NCBI RefSeq assembly: GCF_009688965.1
Contig: NZ_AP021875.1
Coordinates: 310,001 to 374,000 of the forward strand
DNA: 64,000 bases
Direction of reading: 5' to 3'
From: Desulfosarcina widdelii
GTDB lineage: Bacteria; Desulfobacterota; Desulfobacteria; Desulfobacterales; Desulfosarcinaceae
Shown here: positions 53,165 to 62,234 of the stretch, one piece after another
Numbering within the stretch: the first letter of the stretch is position 1
Layout: each line of letters opens with the position of its first letter
Notes under the pieces: model-generated
The model's input: only the letters and a program-made list of their open reading frames with translations
Databases searched by the model: none
Told to the model about the DNA's origin: nothing
Translations under genes and position numbers: made by a program

Positions 53165-53980
53165 TAATTTTTACTTATCAGCGTGTTGGTTAGTCATGTT
53201 GATTGGTTTGATTGGTTGAGTTGGTTGGCTGGAAGGATGCAACCGATAAACAAGACCTAGTTCCCGCCTAAAAGGCAATAAAAATAATAAAGTTTCAAGT
53301 GGTTAGCAAGATAATCGTCTTGTTTCCCACCAAGCGGAGCTATGTGAATCGGCCCAAGGCCGATTCAATTTTAAATTATGAATTCTTAATTCTGAATTAA
53401 AGAAGCGAAACGGCTCACCAATTCAAAATTGTTCATGCCCACGGCAGTCCTTTCGGATCCACATGCTTAAAATAATGGGACACGGATTTTCGCGGATAAA
53501 CGCGGATCAAAAAAAGGTGTGTGGCCTCCGGCCGAAAAGGATCGTATTTATAATGAGATACCTGTGCAAAACAAATTTAGCCAAAGAAGCAATGTGTCAG
53601 CGTAGCTGACAATTTTATGTCCAATCCGCGTTTATCCGCGTTCATCCGTGTCCCATTAAAAGGTCTTTCTATCTGAAGGCTGTTTTTAACACTCGCCCGT
53701 GTGTATCCGTGGCTAATGCTGAAAATAGGCGCCGACTCAAACAGGGATGTCCAGACAAAAACGATTTCGCAGAGATGCAAAGACTCCAGAACCATGATTT
53801 TCTCTCCCCGAAGGGGACAAAACAACCCTCTGCGTCCTCTGCGCCTCGAACGAAGTGGGCGGTAATTTCTTAAAGCCGCAGGCTGCTTTAAAGCTTGTCC
53901 ATGTAAGTCTGTATGTGTCCGTGGCTAAAAACGTTGCACCTGTGTGGTTCTACGAATCGGTTCCCAAAAAGGAATATTGA
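53165..53980. repeat. 815-bp gene-free region of periodic repeats
   Basis: TTGATTGGT 9-mers (53186-53236); AT heptamers AATTATG, AATTCTT, AATTCTG, AATTAAA (53375-53402); a large 10-mer palindrome 53478-53653, with GTCAGCGTAGCTGAC in its centre and GGCCTCCGGCC inside; a GCAGAG-type 9-mer element 53765-53870 with CCCCGAAGGGG, and the tail AGCCGCAGGCT. No gene is supported. Confidence 0.78.
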
Positions 53981-55003
53981 ATGAAACTTGATTTCGATTC
54001 TGCCCTAATTACCGGTACCGCCGGCTTCATCGGCTTTCACCTTTCCAAACGGCTGCTCGAAGATGGCTATCGGGTCTTGGGCGTCGACAATCTGAACGAT
54101 TACTACGACCCACAACTCAAACAGGCCCGCCTTGAAATCCTGAAAAGCTTCACCGGCTTTTCCTTTTTCAGAACCGATTTGGCGGACAGCGACGGACTGG
54201 AGCGAATTTTTAAGGACGAACCGGTCGAAGTGGTGGTCAACCTGGCTGCCCAGGCCGGTGTCCGCTATTCGCTGACCAATCCACAAGCCTACGTGGAATC
54301 CAATCTGGTCGGTTTCGTCAATATTCTGGAGTGCTGCCGACACCATGCTGTCAAACACCTCGTTTTCGCCTCCTCCAGCTCCGTATATGGCGCCAACACC
54401 AACATGCCTTTTTCCGTTCATGACAATGTGGATCATCCCGTGTCATTGTATGCGGCCTCCAAGAAATCCAATGAACTGATGGCCCACACATACAGCCACT
54501 TGTTCGACCTGCCCTGCACCGGTCTGCGGTTCTTTACCGTCTATGGTCCCTGGGGACGGCCGGACATGGCGCTGTTCCTGTTCACCAAAGCAACTTTGGA
54601 AGGCAAACCCATCGATGTCTTCAATCACGGAAAAATGAAGCGGGACTTTACCTACATCGACGACATCGTTGAAGGCGTGGTCCGTGTGATGAAAAACCTT
54701 CCGGAATCCAATCCGGAATGGTCGGGAGATGCCCCCGACCCGGGTACGTCCTATGCCCGGTACAAAATTTACAACATCGGCAACAACAATCCCGTTGAGC
54801 TGATGGATTTTATCGAGGCCATCGAGAACGCACTGGGTAAAAAGGCCATAAAAAATTTCATGGACCTGCAGCCCGGTGATGTTCCGGCCACCTACGCCGA
54901 TGTGGGCGATCTGATCAGGGATGTCGGTTTCAAGCCGGCCACTTCCATTGAAGAGGGAATCGTGCGGTTTGTGGAGTGGTACAAGAAATACTACAGGATG
55001 TAG
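53981..55003 (+). CDS. NAD-dependent sugar epimerase, UDP-glucuronate 4-epimerase type
   Basis: 340-residue short-chain dehydrogenase/reductase. NAD site [36 protein letters not shown], which is characteristic of UDP-glucuronate 4-epimerases; the Ser of ASSSSVYG; the catalytic Tyr-x3-Lys in [33 protein letters not shown]. It would make UDP-galacturonate from the UDP-glucuronate supplied by the Ugd encoded downstream. AAGGA precedes the ATG. Confidence 0.88.
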   Translation: MKLDFDSALITGTAGFIGFHLSKRLLEDGYRVLGVDNLNDYYDPQLKQARLEILKSFTGFSFFRTDLADSDGLERIFKDEPVEVVVNLAAQAGVRYSLTNPQAYVESNLVGFVNILECCRHHAVKHLVFASSSSVYGANTNMPFSVHDNVDHPVSLYAASKKSNELMAHTYSHLFDLPCTGLRFFTVYGPWGRPDMALFLFTKATLEGKPIDVFNHGKMKRDFTYIDDIVEGVVRVMKNLPESNPEWSGDAPDPGTSYARYKIYNIGNNNPVELMDFIEAIENALGKKAIKNFMDLQPGDVPATYADVGDLIRDVGFKPATSIEEGIVRFVEWYKKYYRM

Positions 55004-55011
55004 TATTTCGA

Positions 55012-55181
55012 ATCCAGAAGTCAGAAGACAGGAGACAGGAGCCAGAATCCAGAATTAAAAATTTCCGAAAATGTTGGTTCGTTTGATTCGTTAAGTTGGT
55101 TTGATTGGTTAGGGGACAGTAGAAACAGTTGATTGGTTAGATTGGTTTTGTTGGTTTGATTGGTTCAAGGATTGATTGGAA
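55012..55181. repeat. 7-bp (CAGAAGT) and 9-bp (TTGGTT) arrays upstream of the four-helix gene
   Basis: CAGAAGT, CAGAAGA, CAGGAGA, CAGGAGC, CAGAATC (55016-55050), then GGTTCGTTT, GATTCGTTA, AGTTGGTTT, GATTGGTTA and a second run GTTGATTGG, TTAGATTGG, TTTTGTTGG (55075-55170). Confidence 0.7.
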
Positions 55182-55421
55182 CGCCAAGGGGTGACAAGTG
55201 GCGACGATAAAGCGTTTTGAAGATCTCGATTGTTGGAAAGAAGCAAGATTTCTTGTCCGTCGTGTCTATCGATTGACAAAAAAGGAAGGCTTCAAAAGGG
55301 ATTTCGATTTAATCAGCCAAATCAGAAGAAGCGCTGTCTCTTCTATGGCCAACTGGATCATCTCAAAAAAGTGGACACACCGAACAGCCAAGTTGTATGA
55401 GGCAACAGGAGGTGTTCCACC

Positions 55422-55724
55422 ATGGGAAAACGATTTGACAAAGAATTTAAAATCGAAGCGGTGCGACTGGCTTCGGAGCCAGGCAACACACAGTCCGAAA
55501 TCGAACGCGACCTTGGCATCAGCCAAGGCATCATCAGTCGCTGGAAACGCGAGTTGCGTAATGATGGCGACCAGGCGTTTCCAGGTAAAGGCCGCCTCAA
55601 GCCAGACGACGATGAGTTGCGGCGTCTCAAGCGTGAAAACGAGCGACTTCGGCAGGAACGTGACATCTTAAAAAAAGCCGTGGCCATCTTCTCGGAGGAC
55701 CCGAACAGATATTCGGGTTCATAG
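55422..55724 (+). CDS. IS3 OrfA, DNA-binding subunit
   Basis: 100 residues. Helix-turn-helix in RFDKEFKIEAVRLASEPGNTQ…LGISQGIISRWKREL, then a leucine-zipper-like helix (LRRLKRENERLRQERDILKKA). AGGAGG precedes the ATG. An A7G run at 55670-55677 (TTAAAAAAAG) is positioned for programmed -1 frameshifting into orfB. Confidence 0.92.
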   Translation: MGKRFDKEFKIEAVRLASEPGNTQSEIERDLGISQGIISRWKRELRNDGDQAFPGKGRLKPDDDELRRLKRENERLRQERDILKKAVAIFSEDPNRYSGS

Positions 55725-55756
55725 ACGGGCACCGCACTCTTTGGAGTGTTGAGAAG

Positions 55757-56578
55757 ATGTGCCGGGTTCTTTCGGTGTCTCGCAGCGGTTATTACCATTG
55801 GCGCAACCGTCCCGAGAGCAAACGGGCGATTGAGAATCGGCGCCTGGACGTTCACATCAAGGCCATTTTCAACAGACATAAAAGGCGCTGTGGCAGTCCG
55901 AAAATCACGGATGAACTCAACGACATGGGATTTCCAGTCAGCAAAAACCGGGTTGCCCGCAGAATGAAGGAAATGGGGCTGCGTTCGATCTATCGGCGCA
56001 AATATCGGACGACCACCGATTCGAAGCACTCCTATCCGGTCGCGAAGAATCTGTTGCAGCGCGATTTTACGGCGGACGGCCCTGATAAGACGTGGGTGTC
56101 GGATATCACCTATATCGCTACCGCACGTGGCTGGCTCTACCTGACGGTCTTTATCGATCTGTTTTCCCGTATGGTGGTCGGCTGGGCGCTGAGCAGTTCT
56201 TTGAGCACGGAAATGGTGCTTACAGCGCTTGCCCGCGGGATCCGCAAGCGTCGCCCCGGTCCCGGATTGATTATCCATTCGGATCGCGGGGTTCAGTATG
56301 CGTGCAAGGATTTTCGAAAAGTGTTGAATAAGCATGGTTTCGTTCAAAGCATGAGTCGCAAGGGCAACTGCTGGGACAACGCGGTGGCCGAGTCTTTTTT
56401 CGGCATCATCAAATCGGAATTGATTCACCATGAACGCTTCAAGGGGCCTCAAGACACCTTGAGGGCAATATTCGAGTACATTGAGATCTATTACAATCGG
56501 AAACGCAAACATTCTACATTGGGCTACAAAACCCCAGCCCAATTCGAACAGACCATGAAATCAGCAGTTTGCTTTTAA
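55757..56578 (+). CDS. IS3 OrfB, DDE transposase
   Basis: Integrase-type catalytic domain. HTH_21-like start SVSRSGYYHWRNR; first Asp in KTWVSDITYIATARG, second in GLIIHSDRGVQYA, Glu in CWDNAVAESFFGIIKSEL; C-terminal YNRKRKHSTLGYKTPAQFE. The -1 frame is open back through the A7G run, so the active product is probably the OrfAB fusion; the ATG at 55757 is only the first convenient start. Confidence 0.93.
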   Translation: MCRVLSVSRSGYYHWRNRPESKRAIENRRLDVHIKAIFNRHKRRCGSPKITDELNDMGFPVSKNRVARRMKEMGLRSIYRRKYRTTTDSKHSYPVAKNLLQRDFTADGPDKTWVSDITYIATARGWLYLTVFIDLFSRMVVGWALSSSLSTEMVLTALARGIRKRRPGPGLIIHSDRGVQYACKDFRKVLNKHGFVQSMSRKGNCWDNAVAESFFGIIKSELIHHERFKGPQDTLRAIFEYIEIYYNRKRKHSTLGYKTPAQFEQTMKSAVCF

Positions 56579-56807
56579 CCGTGTCTACTTTTTTGGGGAA
56601 AGTCCAAACATCGCAGAAGGTTTTCATCGAAGCAGTTCGAAAGATTTTTTGAAATTTCTTGATTATTCTCGTTCATCCATAGCCGAAACCATAAGTCATG
56701 CTTATGTGGCATTGGATCAGAGCTATATCAATGAAAATGAAATGGAAGAGCTGAATGAATCTGGAAATACCGTATGGAAAAAGATCAATGGAATGATTGC
56801 ATACCTC

Positions 56808-56915
56808 AAGCGATACCAACAAACAAACTCAACAAAATAACAAATCCAGCCAAATAACCAAAAAAACAAATTCAACCAACACAACGAATTCAACTAACAT
56901 AACCAATCAACCATT
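56808..56915. repeat. 9-bp array (CAACnnnnA family) before the export gene
   Basis: ACCAACAAA, CAAACTCAA, then CAAATCCAG, CCAAATAAC, CAAATTCAA, CCAACACAA, CGAATTCAA, CTAACATAA, CCAATCAA. Single-armed rather than palindromic. It contributes the stop region of the four-helix gene and ends ten bases before the next ATG. Confidence 0.65.
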
Positions 56916-56925
56916 GGAGCCTCAT

Positions 56926-57495
56926 ATGCGTAAAAAAATAGCAAGCTTGGGTATTCTCGCTGTATTGCTCTTCGCTGTACCGCAAACGGGTTTGTCTCAA
57001 TCTCCAAAAGAATCCTACATTATCGGAAATGGAGACATTCTCGAGATTGTCACCTGGAAAGAAGAAGATTTCTCACGGGAGGAGATCATTGTACGGTTGG
57101 ACGGAATGATTTCCTTTCCATTGCTGGACGACGTGATGGCAGCGGGTAAGACGCCGACCCAGTTGAAGCTGGACATTCAAGATGGATTGAAAGCGTATGT
57201 CTCGGAACCCCACGTGACCGTTACGATACGCAGTGCGGCCAGCAAACGATTCTACATCCTGGGCGAGGTGGTCAACACCGGCGAATACCCGCTTACCAAG
57301 AACCTGACCGTGTTGCAGGCCTTCGCCCTGGCCGGCGGATTTACCGAGTGGGCCTCGAAGAAGGAGATCATCCTGTTCAGGCGCGATCAGGGCAAGGAAA
57401 CCGTCATTCGAATCGACTACAAAGATATTGTCAAGGGCAAGGATTTCAGCCAGAATGTCGAAATTCGTGCCGACGATACCATTGTCGTTCCTTGA
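56926..57495 (+). CDS. Polysaccharide export protein (Wza-like, XrtA type)
   Basis: 189 residues from ATG 56926 (GGAG upstream); longer in-frame codons are repeat-derived. A signal peptide (MRKKIASLGILAVLLFAVPQ) lacks a lipobox Cys. The Poly_export domain begins SYIIGNGDILEIVTWKEEDFSRE, then VRLDGMISFPLLDDVMAAGKTP, and one SLBB domain follows (RFYILGEVVNTGEYPLTKNLTVLQAFALAGG). It would form or cap the outer-membrane export channel. Short single-SLBB versions such as this are usual in exosortase-type loci. Confidence 0.9.
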   Translation: MRKKIASLGILAVLLFAVPQTGLSQSPKESYIIGNGDILEIVTWKEEDFSREEIIVRLDGMISFPLLDDVMAAGKTPTQLKLDIQDGLKAYVSEPHVTVTIRSAASKRFYILGEVVNTGEYPLTKNLTVLQAFALAGGFTEWASKKEIILFRRDQGKETVIRIDYKDIVKGKDFSQNVEIRADDTIVVP

Positions 57496-57956
57496 TTGAT
57501 CAAATTGGCCACCGACCCACACAGACGGACACAAACAAAAAAAGATATCTCTCGCAGAGTCGCAAAGGGCACAAAGACATCAGATCGTTTAATTGGTTGA
57601 TTGGTTAAATTGGTTGGATTGGTTTTGTTGGTTAAAAGCGATTGGATATGAGATATGCGATGTGTGATGTGTGATGTGAGGTCGCGCAGGGCTGAGAGCG
57701 GGGAGTTAGGAGCGGTTGGTTGGTTCGGTTGGTTCATTGGTTTTGTTGGTTGAAAGCTGTGATTCGTTGGTAGTAGGTGGTTGGTTGCAGGTTGCCGGTG
57801 GACAACCCCCAACCCGCTACTTAAATCCGTGTTCATCCGCGTTTATCCGTGTCCTGTAAAATGTCCTTCCAGCCGAAGGCTGATTAAACATATCCGTGTT
57901 AAACCTCTGCGCCCTCTGCGTCTCTGCGGTGCAAAATCAAAAAGGGATAAGCTGCG
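57496..57956. repeat. 460-bp gene-free region of periodic repeats
   Basis: GCAGAG 9-mers (57545-57580), TTGGTTnnn 9-mers (57588-57636: TTGGTTGAT, TGGTTAAAT, TGGTTGGAT), GATATGA heptamers (57640-57675), more TTGGTT units (57714-57760), GTTGGTAGTAGGTGG heptamers with inverse arm (57768-57820), a half 10-mer element with CAGCCGAAGGCTG (57824-57884), and CTCTGCGCCCTCTGCGTCTC (57899-57938) just before the barrel gene. Confidence 0.75.
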
Positions 57957-59228
57957 ATGAAGAAAACTACTGGAATTGTCTTGGCTGTCATCATGTCGCT
58001 GTGTGCAGCGCCCCATCTCTACGCAGCAATGGAAATCACCCCGCGACTGAGCGTGGGGACGGAATACACCGATAACGTGCGGCTGGTTTCCGACGATGCC
58101 GAACCTGGTCCGGAGTCGGACTATATCACCTCGGTGACCCCCGGCATCACCATCGACCTTTCGGGAAGGCCAGCCGGCTTGGCCTTAAGCTATGATCCCT
58201 CCTATGTCGATTATTATGACGACACCTACGACGCATACTGGAGCCACGCCGCTTCGGCCGACGGGTGGTGGCAGGCCGCCCGCAACACCCGCTTGTCCCT
58301 GACCCATGCCTTTTTGCAGACGGAAGATCCCATTGACGAATACGATCTGACCATTCGTCGCAGCCGCAATACATATACGCGAAACACCACCAGCGCCAGA
58401 ATCGACCATCAGTTCGGTGCGGAAAATACGGTTTACGCAGATGGCTCATACAGTTCACTGGAAAACGATGACCCCACCATAGAAGACAGCCAGAATTATG
58501 GCGGCGGCGCCGGTTTGACCTATTGGTTCAACATCCGTTGGGGCGTGGAAATCGGAGGGGATTACTATGAAGGCCGCTACGACGAAGGGTTGGACGACTA
58601 CTCTGAAATTACCGGGCGTTTTCGGGGCAATCACCGCTTCAATCCTCATCTGACCGGATTTCTCTCTTACGAGCAAACCTTACACAGGCCCGTCGAAGAT
58701 CTCGATCCGGATTATGATGTTTACGACGGTGCTGTGGGGATTGATTACGCCATCGGCCCGACCATGGACCTTACCGTGGGCGTTCACTATGTTTACCTGG
58801 ACGTAGAGGATGGAGACAGTGAATCGGTAACGCCGGTTAATGTCAGCCTGACCAAACGGTTCCAGCGCGGGTCCATCAGCCTTTCCGGTGAAGGCGGGTA
58901 TAATTACACATCTGTAACCGCAGAAGATCTTGGCGTCTACGAGTATTATGAAGCGAGCCTCACCGCAGATTACGGCTTCACCCGGCGGCTGACAGGGGAT
59001 ATCGAAGGCGTTTACGGCAGTCGCGACTATTTGGAAACCACACCCAGGCGAGAAGATGATACCCTCCGCGTCGGCTGCGGTCTTTCCTTTCAATTGCTGC
59101 GCTGGATGAGCGTGAGAGCCGGGTACACGTATCGGACGGTTGATTCGACAATTGATGCGGATGATTACAAAGAAAACCGGGCCTCGTTGATGGTTACCCT
59201 TGCGCCCGATCAGCCTTTTCGTTTTTGA
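57957..59228 (+). CDS. Outer-membrane beta-barrel protein of the polysaccharide locus
   Basis: 423 residues with a signal peptide (VLAVIMSLCAAPHLYA) and then alternating hydrophobic/polar beta strands ending in an aromatic (…QPFRF), the outer-membrane insertion signal. Repeated acidic-aromatic turns (DPSYVDYYDDTYDAYWSH; EYYEASLTADYGFTRRL) mark at least a dozen strands. It resembles the barrel proteins found beside exosortase/EPS genes and probably serves as the outer-membrane secretion pore. AGGGATAAG precedes the ATG. The stop is followed within 6 bp by a repeat. Confidence 0.82.
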   Translation: MKKTTGIVLAVIMSLCAAPHLYAAMEITPRLSVGTEYTDNVRLVSDDAEPGPESDYITSVTPGITIDLSGRPAGLALSYDPSYVDYYDDTYDAYWSHAASADGWWQAARNTRLSLTHAFLQTEDPIDEYDLTIRRSRNTYTRNTTSARIDHQFGAENTVYADGSYSSLENDDPTIEDSQNYGGGAGLTYWFNIRWGVEIGGDYYEGRYDEGLDDYSEITGRFRGNHRFNPHLTGFLSYEQTLHRPVEDLDPDYDVYDGAVGIDYAIGPTMDLTVGVHYVYLDVEDGDSESVTPVNVSLTKRFQRGSISLSGEGGYNYTSVTAEDLGVYEYYEASLTADYGFTRRLTGDIEGVYGSRDYLETTPRREDDTLRVGCGLSFQLLRWMSVRAGYTYRTVDSTIDADDYKENRASLMVTLAPDQPFRF

Positions 59229-59233
59229 TTTCT

Positions 59234-59406
59234 TTACCGCCCGCTTCGCTCGAGTCGCAGAGTTCGCAAAGGTATTTTGTCTCCTTCGGAGAGATGATAT
59301 CCAAAGATATAAGAAAGTTGTCCGATCTAAGACCTTTTCGGTTTTTCGGGCGAAGTCCGCAAAATATAGTTTCTCTTCGCGTCCTCTGCGTCTTTGCGGT
59401 GCAAAT
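59234..59406. repeat. 9-bp-period inverted repeat (GCAGAG family)
   Basis: ACCGCCCGCTTCGCTCGAGT then CGCAGAGTTCGCAAAGG at the left, CTCTGCGTCTTTGCGGTG at the right. Inside is CTCCTTCGGAG, a short hairpin with GNA loop on the minus strand. It separates the barrel and deacetylase genes. Confidence 0.75.
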
Positions 59407-59423
59407 CATTACCTGAACTTCAA

Positions 59424-60410
59424 ATGATCGAGTTGAACAGGAATCAGCAGAAATTTTTCTTATTTACCGTCGACGTCGAGGACTGGTTCCAGGTCGAGAA
59501 TTTCAAAGCGTCGATCCCGTTTGACACCTGGAATGATAGGGAACTGCGGGTCGAGCAAAACACCCACAACCTCTTGGATTTGTTGGAGGACGTGGCGCCG
59601 GGTTCAAGGGGCCAAGGGTCCGATGGGTTGAGTGAAACCAACCAACGAATCGAACCAACAAACCAACTCAACCAACAAAATGTCCGCGCCACTTTCTTTG
59701 TGCTGGGGTGGGTGGCAAAAAAGCTACCGGGCCTGATCCGGGAGATCCACCAGCGGGGGCACGAAGTCGCTTCCCACGGCAGCAACCATCACCTGTGCAC
59801 GGCCGAAAGCGCCGGATCGCTGCAAAAGGATCTTACAGGCAGCAAAGCACTCCTTGAAGATATCATCGGCAGCCGGGTTGTCGGTTACCGGGCACCCAGT
59901 TTTTCGATCAACGACGACGTTCTGAAGGTTATCGAGGCAGCCGGCTACCGATACGACGCCAGTTTCAACTCATTCGACAAGCACGGCCGATACGGCAGGA
60001 TTTCCACCAACGGTTTCCGCAAAACAGGCATCGCCTATCAGATATCGGAATCTTTCTACGAAATCCCGATAAGCAACCTTACCATTCAAAATTCAACATT
60101 CAAAATTAAAAATTGGGTTCTCCCCCTCGGTGGCGGCGGCTACTTCCGTTTATTTCCCTATATGTTTTTTAAAAAAGGCATTCGAAAAATTCTGCAAAGG
60201 GACAGTGCCTACAGCTTCTACCTCCATCCCTGGGAAGTCGATCCCGGGCAGCCAAGGGTGAAAAACGCACCTGCTTCGTTTAGATTTCGACACTACATCA
60301 ATCTGGCGTCAACAGAACGGAAAATACGAAAGATGTTTGACGACTTCCGGGATTGCCGGTTTGTGACGTGTGGGGAGTACCTTGAAAGTTTGGTGTTCAG
60401 TAGGCTCTGA
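59424..60410 (+). CDS. Polysaccharide deacetylase (XrtA-associated) with two in-frame repeat insertions
   Basis: 328 residues from ATG 59424. NodB-type catalytic domain: FLFTVDVEDWFQVENF (base and metal Asp), ATFFVLGWVAKKLP, GHEVASHGSNHH (metal His), VVGYRAPSFSI, then the C-terminal DUF3473-like block LPLGGGGYFRLFPYMFF, FYLHPWEVDPGQPRV and FRHYINLASTERKI. The segment between LLDLLEDV and VRATFF is about 27 residues longer than the family form and is encoded by 8- and 9-bp repeat units. A second repeat-derived stretch (LTIQNSTFKIKN) precedes LPLGGGGYF. It would trim acetyl groups of the exopolysaccharide; catalytic residues are intact. Confidence 0.88.
   Translation: MIELNRNQQKFFLFTVDVEDWFQVENFKASIPFDTWNDRELRVEQNTHNLLDLLEDVAPGSRGQGSDGLSETNQRIEPTNQLNQQNVRATFFVLGWVAKKLPGLIREIHQRGHEVASHGSNHHLCTAESAGSLQKDLTGSKALLEDIIGSRVVGYRAPSFSINDDVLKVIEAAGYRYDASFNSFDKHGRYGRISTNGFRKTGIAYQISESFYEIPISNLTIQNSTFKIKNWVLPLGGGGYFRLFPYMFFKKGIRKILQRDSAYSFYLHPWEVDPGQPRVKNAPASFRFRHYINLASTERKIRKMFDDFRDCRFVTCGEYLESLVFSRL
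59600..59681 (+). repeat. Intragenic 8-bp + 9-bp repeat block in the deacetylase gene
   Basis: GGTTCAAGGGGCCAAGG belongs to the 8-bp family at 3801 and 32625; it is followed by AACCAACCA, ACGAATCGA, ACCAACAA, ACCAACTC, AACCAAC of the 9-bp family. Both match their intergenic relatives in order and spacing, yet the frame stays open. Confidence 0.8.
60081..60114 (+). repeat. Intragenic 7-bp AT-rich repeat in the deacetylase gene
   Basis: ATTCAAA, ATTCAAC, ATTCAAA, ATTAAAA matches the AT heptamer arrays at 43424-43498 and 53375-53402, and replaces a family segment that is normally a short strand. Confidence 0.75.
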
Positions 60411-60455
60411 TTCGATGTTCGAAGTTGGACGTTCGATGTTCGACGTTCGTTAGTT
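60411..60455. repeat. 7-bp array (GTTCGAT family) before ugd
   Basis: GATTCGAT, GTTCGAA, GTTGGAC, GTTCGAT, GTTCGAC, GTTCGTT: one arm of the family seen as a full palindrome at 18031-18211. Confidence 0.65.
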
Positions 60456-60499
60456 TCATTAATCCTTCAACTTCCACCTAAATTCCCAAGGATTTCATC

Positions 60500-61846
60500 A
60501 TGAACATCTGTATCGTCGGAACCGGTTACGTCGGCCTGGTGGCCGCGGCCTGCCTCAGCGAAATGGGCAACGACGTCACCTGCATCGATATCAATCCGGA
60601 CGTAGTCGATCTTCTCAATTCCGGCAAGATTCATATCTTCGAACCGGGGCTCGAATCGCTGGTCAGCCGCAACGCGGCCGAGGGTCGGCTGACATTCAGC
60701 ACGGATCTGGCCGAAGGAATGAAAGACGCCCTGTTCGTTTTCAGCTGTGTAGGTACGCCGTCGCGGCCGGACGGCTCCTGCGACCTCTCCTACGTGGATG
60801 AGGTGGCCGCCCAGATCGGGCAGATCATCGAGGATTACAAAATTATCATCAACAAATCCACGGTGCCGGTGGGGACAGCGGATCGGGTCAAGGAGATCAT
60901 CGAATCCAAGTTGAAGGAAAGAGGAAAGCACGTTGAATTCGATGTGGTCTCCAACCCGGAATTTCTCAAGGAAGGCGACGCGGTCAACGACTTCATGAAA
61001 CCGGATCGCGTAATCGTTGGCACGGACAACGTGCGCACGGCCAAGCTGCTGGAAACGCTCTACGCACCTTTTGCCCGCAGCCGGGACAAGATGATCGTCA
61101 TGGGGGTGCGCAGCGCCGAGATGACCAAATACGCGGCCAACTGCATGCTGGCCACCAAGATTTCCTTCATGAACGAGGTGGCCAACATGTGCGAAACCGT
61201 GGGGGCCGACGTGCGCGAGGTGCGGGCCGGGATCGGCTCCGACCGGCGCATCGGCTATCACTTCATCTATCCGGGGGTGGGATACGGCGGTTCGTGTTTC
61301 CCCAAGGATGTGCGGGCATTGATCGATACGGCCAAAGCGTATGGCTGCATGTCGAGCCTTGTGGAGGCGGTGGATTCGGTCAACAACCGGCAGAAACGGA
61401 TGCTGGCCGATAAGATTATTCGGTTTTTCGAGGAGCAGGGCGGCGTGGCCGGAAAAACCCTGGCCTTGTGGGGATTGGCCTTCAAAGCCAACACGGACGA
61501 CATTCGCGAATCGGCCGCCCTGGATGTGATTCAGGTGTTGACCGATGCCGGCATGACGGTCAAGGCTTACGACCCGGTGGCCGGCGACAATGCGGCCAGA
61601 AAACTGGAAGGAAACGAGCTGGTGGCCGTATTGGAAAGCCAGTACGGTCCCGTCGAAGGGGCCGATGCCCTGGCCGTGATTACCGACTGGAACCAGTTCC
61701 GCAATCCGGATTTCACTCGTATCAAGAAAATACTCAAGACGCCCGTGGTGTTCGACGGCAGGAACCTGTATTCCCGCTCGTTTATGAAGGATATGGGCTT
61801 TTCCTACATCAGCATCGGGCGACAACCTGTTATAGCCGAAGACTGA
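60500..61846 (+). CDS. ugd: UDP-glucose 6-dehydrogenase
   Basis: 448 residues, oxidises UDP-glucose twice to UDP-glucuronate. NAD site NICIVGTGYVGLVAAACLSEMG; FSCVGTPSRPDGSCDLSYV; NKSTVPVGTAD; NPEFLKEGDAVNDF; AEMTKYAANCMLATKISFMNE; catalytic Cys in GVGYGGSCFPKDVRAL; WGLAFKANTDDIRESAALDV. AAGGA precedes the ATG. With the epimerase at 53981 it provides UDP-GlcA and UDP-GalA for the polymer. Confidence 0.95.
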   Translation: MNICIVGTGYVGLVAAACLSEMGNDVTCIDINPDVVDLLNSGKIHIFEPGLESLVSRNAAEGRLTFSTDLAEGMKDALFVFSCVGTPSRPDGSCDLSYVDEVAAQIGQIIEDYKIIINKSTVPVGTADRVKEIIESKLKERGKHVEFDVVSNPEFLKEGDAVNDFMKPDRVIVGTDNVRTAKLLETLYAPFARSRDKMIVMGVRSAEMTKYAANCMLATKISFMNEVANMCETVGADVREVRAGIGSDRRIGYHFIYPGVGYGGSCFPKDVRALIDTAKAYGCMSSLVEAVDSVNNRQKRMLADKIIRFFEEQGGVAGKTLALWGLAFKANTDDIRESAALDVIQVLTDAGMTVKAYDPVAGDNAARKLEGNELVAVLESQYGPVEGADALAVITDWNQFRNPDFTRIKKILKTPVVFDGRNLYSRSFMKDMGFSYISIGRQPVIAED

Positions 61847-61850
61847 ATTT

Positions 61851-62212
61851 ATCACCGCAGAGTCGCAGAGCACGCAGAGAAGATCGGTGAAATAGTCGGA
61901 CACGGATTTTCGCGGATACACGCGGATAGAGCAGTTTTTTATCAGCGAAGCTGACCCCTTTACGACCGATCCGTGTTCATCCGCGTTTATCCGTGTCCCA
62001 TTTAACGGTTTTCCAGTCGCAGGCTGACTAAAACTCGTCCGTGTGGTCCGTGTTTGTCTTTGGTTGAAAATAATAATGGCCATAACCGCACACCGACAAA
62101 AACAATCACCGCAGAGTCGCAGAGTACGCAGAGCCATGGTTTTCCTTTCCCCGAAGGGGACAACCACCCCTTTGCGATCTCCGCGTCTCGAGCGAAGCGG
62201 GCGGTAAAATAA
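61851..62212. repeat. Three periodic elements between ugd and nadE
   Basis: A GCAGAG half element (61851-61885), a full 10-mer palindrome (61898-62002) with central TCAGCGAAGCTGA and tail CAGTCGCAGGCTG, and a full GCAGAG 9-mer element (62098-62212) with CCCCGAAGGGG and CGAGCGAAGCGGGCGGT at its right end. No gene is supported. Confidence 0.78.
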
Positions 62213-62234
62213 CAAATGTAAGCGAGGAAACAGC

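Larger units (their letters stand above)
55354..56606 (+). mobile_element. Complete IS3-family insertion sequence, 1253 bp
   Basis: Inverted ends: left TGGATCATCTCAAAAAAGTG, right (read inward) TGGACTTTCCCCAAAAAAGT, both continuing to GACAC. A 3-bp AAC duplication flanks it (55351-55353 and 56607-56609). It contains orfA and orfB in the usual -1 arrangement. The clean junctions and intact genes suggest recent insertion. Confidence 0.93.
55198..56840 (+). pseudogene. Four-helix-bundle (S23-like) gene split by IS3 element
   Basis: The GTG at 55198 (AAGGGG upstream) begins 52 codons, KRFEDLDCWKEARFLVRRVY…LISQIRRSAVSSMAN, that stop at the IS. After the IS, from 56610, the frame resumes as IAEGFHRSSSKDFLKFLDYSR and ends at 56840. 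Removing the IS and one AAC gives a complete 128-residue protein with the SAVSxxxNIAEG junction typical of the family. Relatives occur in 23S rRNA intervening sequences and as Avd of diversity-generating retroelements; no such element is here. The last codons (QQTNSTK) come from the adjacent 9-bp repeat. Confidence 0.9.
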
